Shown piece by piece: positions 4,708 through 7,115 of a DNA stretch of 7,115 bases. Under the pieces are notes generated by a model. The model made no database searches, was not told the DNA's origin, and saw only the letters and a program-made list of their open reading frames with translations. Source of the stretch: Planctomycetaceae bacterium (GTDB lineage Bacteria; Planctomycetota; Planctomycetia; Pirellulales; Thermoguttaceae). The DNA lies in assembly GCA_031259095.1 (NCBI GenBank), contig JAIRLW010000169.1, positions 1-7,115 of the forward strand, in the 5' to 3' direction. A program made the position numbers and the translations under genes. Every line of letters begins with the position of its first letter. Within the stretch, counting starts at the first letter, position 1.

Positions 4708-4774
4708 TGAACATGACAAATAATTCAACAACAATTTGCAAAAATCAGCGTCATCTACGGATTTCTCTCGCGGT
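4708..4774 (-). repeat. 67-nt interspersed repeat, copy 3 (inverted relative to copy 1)
   Basis: Read on the minus strand it begins ACCGCGAGAGAAA, runs through TCCGTAGATGACGCTGATTT and ends at ATGTTCA. It matches 2202-2268 at 59 of 67 positions with no gap. It starts 29 bp beyond the ppk1 stop codon. Copy 1 likewise starts 14 bp after a stop codon and points the same way relative to its upstream gene, so both full copies sit just behind a gene 3' end. Confidence 0.75.
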
Positions 4775-4803
4775 CTTCTCGAAGGTTAATAAATCCGAAA
4801 TAT

Positions 4804-7002
4804 TTAAGATTTTTCTGTTTCGTTTTTTTGTAGTTGTTGCAGGTAATGGTAAATTTCGACTTGAGCCTGAATTTTTTTGTTTCCTTTTTTTACGGTAATT
4901 CGTTCATTGGGGTGTTCGGACGAAATGAAACGGGCTTTGATATTATCCATAAGTTGAATTTGCAGTATATCCCAAAGTTGTTTTTGAATTGCCGGATCAC
5001 GAACAGGCGTTACCACTTCAAAACGGTGATCAAGATTGCGTTCCATCCAGTCGGACGAACCAATAAAATATTCCGGCTTATCGTCGTTACAAAAAACAAG
5101 TATCCGAGAATGTTCCAGAAATCGGTCAACAATCCGAACCGCCCGAATATTTTCACTGATTTTGGGTATGCCGGGAATAAGCGTACAGATTCCACGAATA
5201 ATCATGTTGATCCGAACGCCCGCTTCACTTGCTTCATAAAGCCGGTGCACAATCCGTTTATCCACAAGATTATTCATCTTAACAATCATCCATGCCGGTT
5301 TGCCTTTTTTTGCATTTTTAATTTCACGGTCAATTCGTTTCAGAAAAAAATTGCGCGTTCCAAATGGCGAAACAATAATATGTTTGAAATCCGGCAGTTG
5401 ATATTTTCGGTCGTCGAGTAAATGAAACACTTTATTGACTTCCGACGTGATTTCTTTATCGGCGGTCAAAAGATGTTCGTCACAATAAATTCGCGTGGTA
5501 TTTTCGTTCGGATTTCCGGTTCCGACGGCAGTGTAATAGACGTTGACATTAGACTCTTTGCGGCGAATCAGCAGGATTTTACAATGAACTTTCATACCGG
5601 GAATACTCGGCAGCACACGGATTCCTTCGTCTTGCATTCGTGCCGCCCATGAGATATTGGCGGCTTCGTCGAAACGCGCCTGAAACTCGACAAAAACAAT
5701 AACTTCTTTTCCGTTACGCGCCGCATTGATCAATGCGTTGACTACTGCCGAATGTTTTGCCGCACGATAAATGGTCATTTTAATCGTGCGCACCGCCGGA
5801 TCAATCGACGCTTCCCGGAGTAACTCAATAATGTACCGAAACGGTTGATACGGATAATGCAGTATTACATCTTTTTTACGTATCACGTCCAGCATGGAAA
5901 CTCCCGGCGGAAAATCTGAAACATCAAGTTGCGGCATCGGATCGTATTGCATTTTTTTTGTTCCGAGAATTCGGGGAAAATGCATGAAATCCTTTGAATT
6001 ATGGTATCGTCCGCCTTTTTCAAGCGAGTCGCGTTTTTTGATTCCAAACTTTTTGAGAATCGTTGTTAAAATTTTTCGCGGCAATTTCTCATCATAAACA
6101 AACCGAACCGTATCGCCGTATTTCCGTTGCTTAATTCCGTCGCTAACCGCTTCAAGAAAACTTTTTGAAACATCATTATCAAGATCAAGTTCGGCGTCGC
6201 GGGTAAATTTGATCGTGTACGCTTTGAAACCAATAAAACCAAATACCGAAAAAATATCCGCAAGACAATATCGTATCACATCATCCAAAAACATAACATA
6301 TTGCTTTTTGTCCGAACTTGTCGGCAATACAAAAAAACGTGAAACATGATCGGTCGGAATTTCAATCAATGCCAGATTTTCCGATGACGGATTATCCTTG
6401 TGCGTCAGATCGATCACAAGATAAATTGAATTATCATGCAGATTTGAAAAATTCCGAAACCGGTCAAGCATGATCGGAAACAAAAATTGTCGAACCATTT
6501 CTTTGAAATATTGCCGAACAAAAAAACCTTGCTCTTCCGTTAATTTGTTTTCGTCAACAAAAAAAATATTTTCTTTCGCCAATTCGTTACTAATTTTTTC
6601 GTAAATATCGTCGGCTTTGTGACGTTGGACAGCAACACGTTTATGAATCGCCCTAAGAATTTTGGACGGATCAAAATCGAGATTAACGTCACGAACATCG
6701 TCCTGCAGATTCACCAACCGTTTGAGCAACGCCACGCGGACACGATAAAATTCGTCCATATTATTGGAGAAAATACCAAGAAAATTAAGACGTTCCAACA
6801 ATGGCGCCGCCGGATCATCCGCTTCAAGAAGAACACGCTCGTTGAAATTCAGCCAACTCAATTCGCGGTTGAGATACAACGTATGGTGTTTCGGAAAATC
6901 TTTCGACGATTTTTTCAATAACTTTTTTGATTCGTTCAATTGATTAGAAGACACTGTAATTGTAACTGATAAATTAAGGAATTGATTATTGATTAACTGC
7001 AC
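4804..7002 (-). CDS. ppk1: Polyphosphate kinase 1 (PPK1)
   Basis: PPK1 reversibly transfers the gamma-phosphate of ATP to inorganic polyphosphate through a phosphohistidine intermediate. The 732-residue product is slightly longer than the usual ~690, partly from about 40 N-terminal residues before YLNRELSWLNFNERVLLEA (43-61). Family landmarks: NNMDEFYRVRV (80-90), YRAAKHSAV (412-420), FVEFQARFDE (437-446), KVHCK with the likely phospho-acceptor His473, KMNNLVDKRI (575-584), IIRGICTLIPGIP (601-613) and DRFLEHSR with second active-site His631. In the GTGN motif the usual Y-x-H-(I/L)-GTGN reads YTAV-GTGN (490-497), so a His conserved in the E. coli enzyme is Ala492. GTG 7002 follows an in-frame stop. 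An AGGAG (7026-7030) is 23 nt away, too far for that start, so translation may begin at GTG 6954 or TTG 6939, still before the conserved region. It is convergent with the regulator, and no exopolyphosphatase gene is adjacent. Confidence 0.97.
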   Translation of the reverse strand: MQLINNQFLNLSVTITVSSNQLNESKKLLKKSSKDFPKHHTLYLNRELSWLNFNERVLLEADDPAAPLLERLNFLGIFSNNMDEFYRVRVALLKRLVNLQDDVRDVNLDFDPSKILRAIHKRVAVQRHKADDIYEKISNELAKENIFFVDENKLTEEQGFFVRQYFKEMVRQFLFPIMLDRFRNFSNLHDNSIYLVIDLTHKDNPSSENLALIEIPTDHVSRFFVLPTSSDKKQYVMFLDDVIRYCLADIFSVFGFIGFKAYTIKFTRDAELDLDNDVSKSFLEAVSDGIKQRKYGDTVRFVYDEKLPRKILTTILKKFGIKKRDSLEKGGRYHNSKDFMHFPRILGTKKMQYDPMPQLDVSDFPPGVSMLDVIRKKDVILHYPYQPFRYIIELLREASIDPAVRTIKMTIYRAAKHSAVVNALINAARNGKEVIVFVEFQARFDEAANISWAARMQDEGIRVLPSIPGMKVHCKILLIRRKESNVNVYYTAVGTGNPNENTTRIYCDEHLLTADKEITSEVNKVFHLLDDRKYQLPDFKHIIVSPFGTRNFFLKRIDREIKNAKKGKPAWMIVKMNNLVDKRIVHRLYEASEAGVRINMIIRGICTLIPGIPKISENIRAVRIVDRFLEHSRILVFCNDDKPEYFIGSSDWMERNLDHRFEVVTPVRDPAIQKQLWDILQIQLMDNIKARFISSEHPNERITVKKGNKKIQAQVEIYHYLQQLQKNETEKS

Positions 7003-7115
7003 TTTCTTAAAAAAAGTAGTTTAATCTCCTTATTTTTAAGTATTTTTATTTTTTTGGTCTGTTTGCTTTCCGATATAAAGAGTCCCCAAATTATTCCTGT
7101 TTTTCACGCAAAAAT
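7003..7115 (-). promoter_or_regulatory. Upstream region of ppk1, no clear promoter
   Basis: On the minus strand this AT-rich stretch contains AGGAG at 7026-7030, the only Shine-Dalgarno-like site near ppk1, followed by an in-frame TAA and a T-rich run before GTG 7002. I could not find a convincing -35/-10 pair or a phosphate-response (Pho box-like) repeat. The start of the transcript may lie beyond the window. Confidence 0.3.

Noticed and set aside
2202..4774. CRISPR array
   Set aside because: The repeat copies are three, diverged, in both orientations and hundreds to thousands of bases apart, with no spacer periodicity and no cas genes.
4834..5421. 195-codon plus-strand frame opposite ppk1
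   Set aside because: It lies entirely antisense to the conserved C-terminal half of PPK1 and its product looks like a reverse-complement shadow (Phe/Asn-rich, no domain).
1..7115. tRNA, rRNA or riboswitch
   Set aside because: No cloverleaf, GTTCRA-type T-arm in the right setting, rRNA segment or recognisable riboswitch core was seen in any intergenic stretch.

Overview
The window most likely comes from a moderately AT-rich member of the Planctomycetota, probably close to the Pirellulales. This is inferred from protein families: a Tat-exported NIPSNAP-domain protein, and a lipoprotein of a C-terminal CxxCH cytochrome family I associate with that phylum. I could not confirm the taxonomy by search. 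Four substantial intact genes are visible, along with one decayed transposase and an unusual number of short repeats between genes.

Layout. 1-245: possible tail of an unrecognised gene, then a leader with two separate perfect 16-bp tandem duplications and an 11-bp inverted repeat. 246-1043 (+): Tat-exported NIPSNAP protein. 1183-2187 (+): haem-binding lipoprotein with its own extended -10 promoter. 2188-2944: a 67-nt interspersed repeat, a 25-bp-arm hairpin, a possible gene remnant, a 10-bp tandem duplication, and the C-terminal part of an IS630-type transposase carrying several disabling substitutions. 2945-4414 (+): a regulator built like a sigma-54 enhancer-binding protein (PAS, AAA+, Fis-type helix-turn-helix) whose AAA+ domain has lost almost every residue needed for ATP hydrolysis and sigma-54 contact. 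4415-4803: non-coding, with a second partial copy of the interspersed repeat that can fold as a weak terminator, a nested GC-rich inverted repeat, and an inverted copy of the 67-nt repeat. 4804-7002 (-): polyphosphate kinase 1, convergent with the regulator. 7003-7115: the upstream region of ppk1.

The two exported proteins are adjacent and could both act in the envelope, but they have separate leaders and no stated common pathway. Nothing links the regulator to ppk1 or to the exported proteins except position. I see no defence system, CRISPR array, tRNA or rRNA. The most unusual items are the degenerate regulator, the 67-nt inverted repeats that bracket it together with the dead transposase, and the cluster of short exact tandem duplications. 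None of these is strong evidence for a new multi-gene system.
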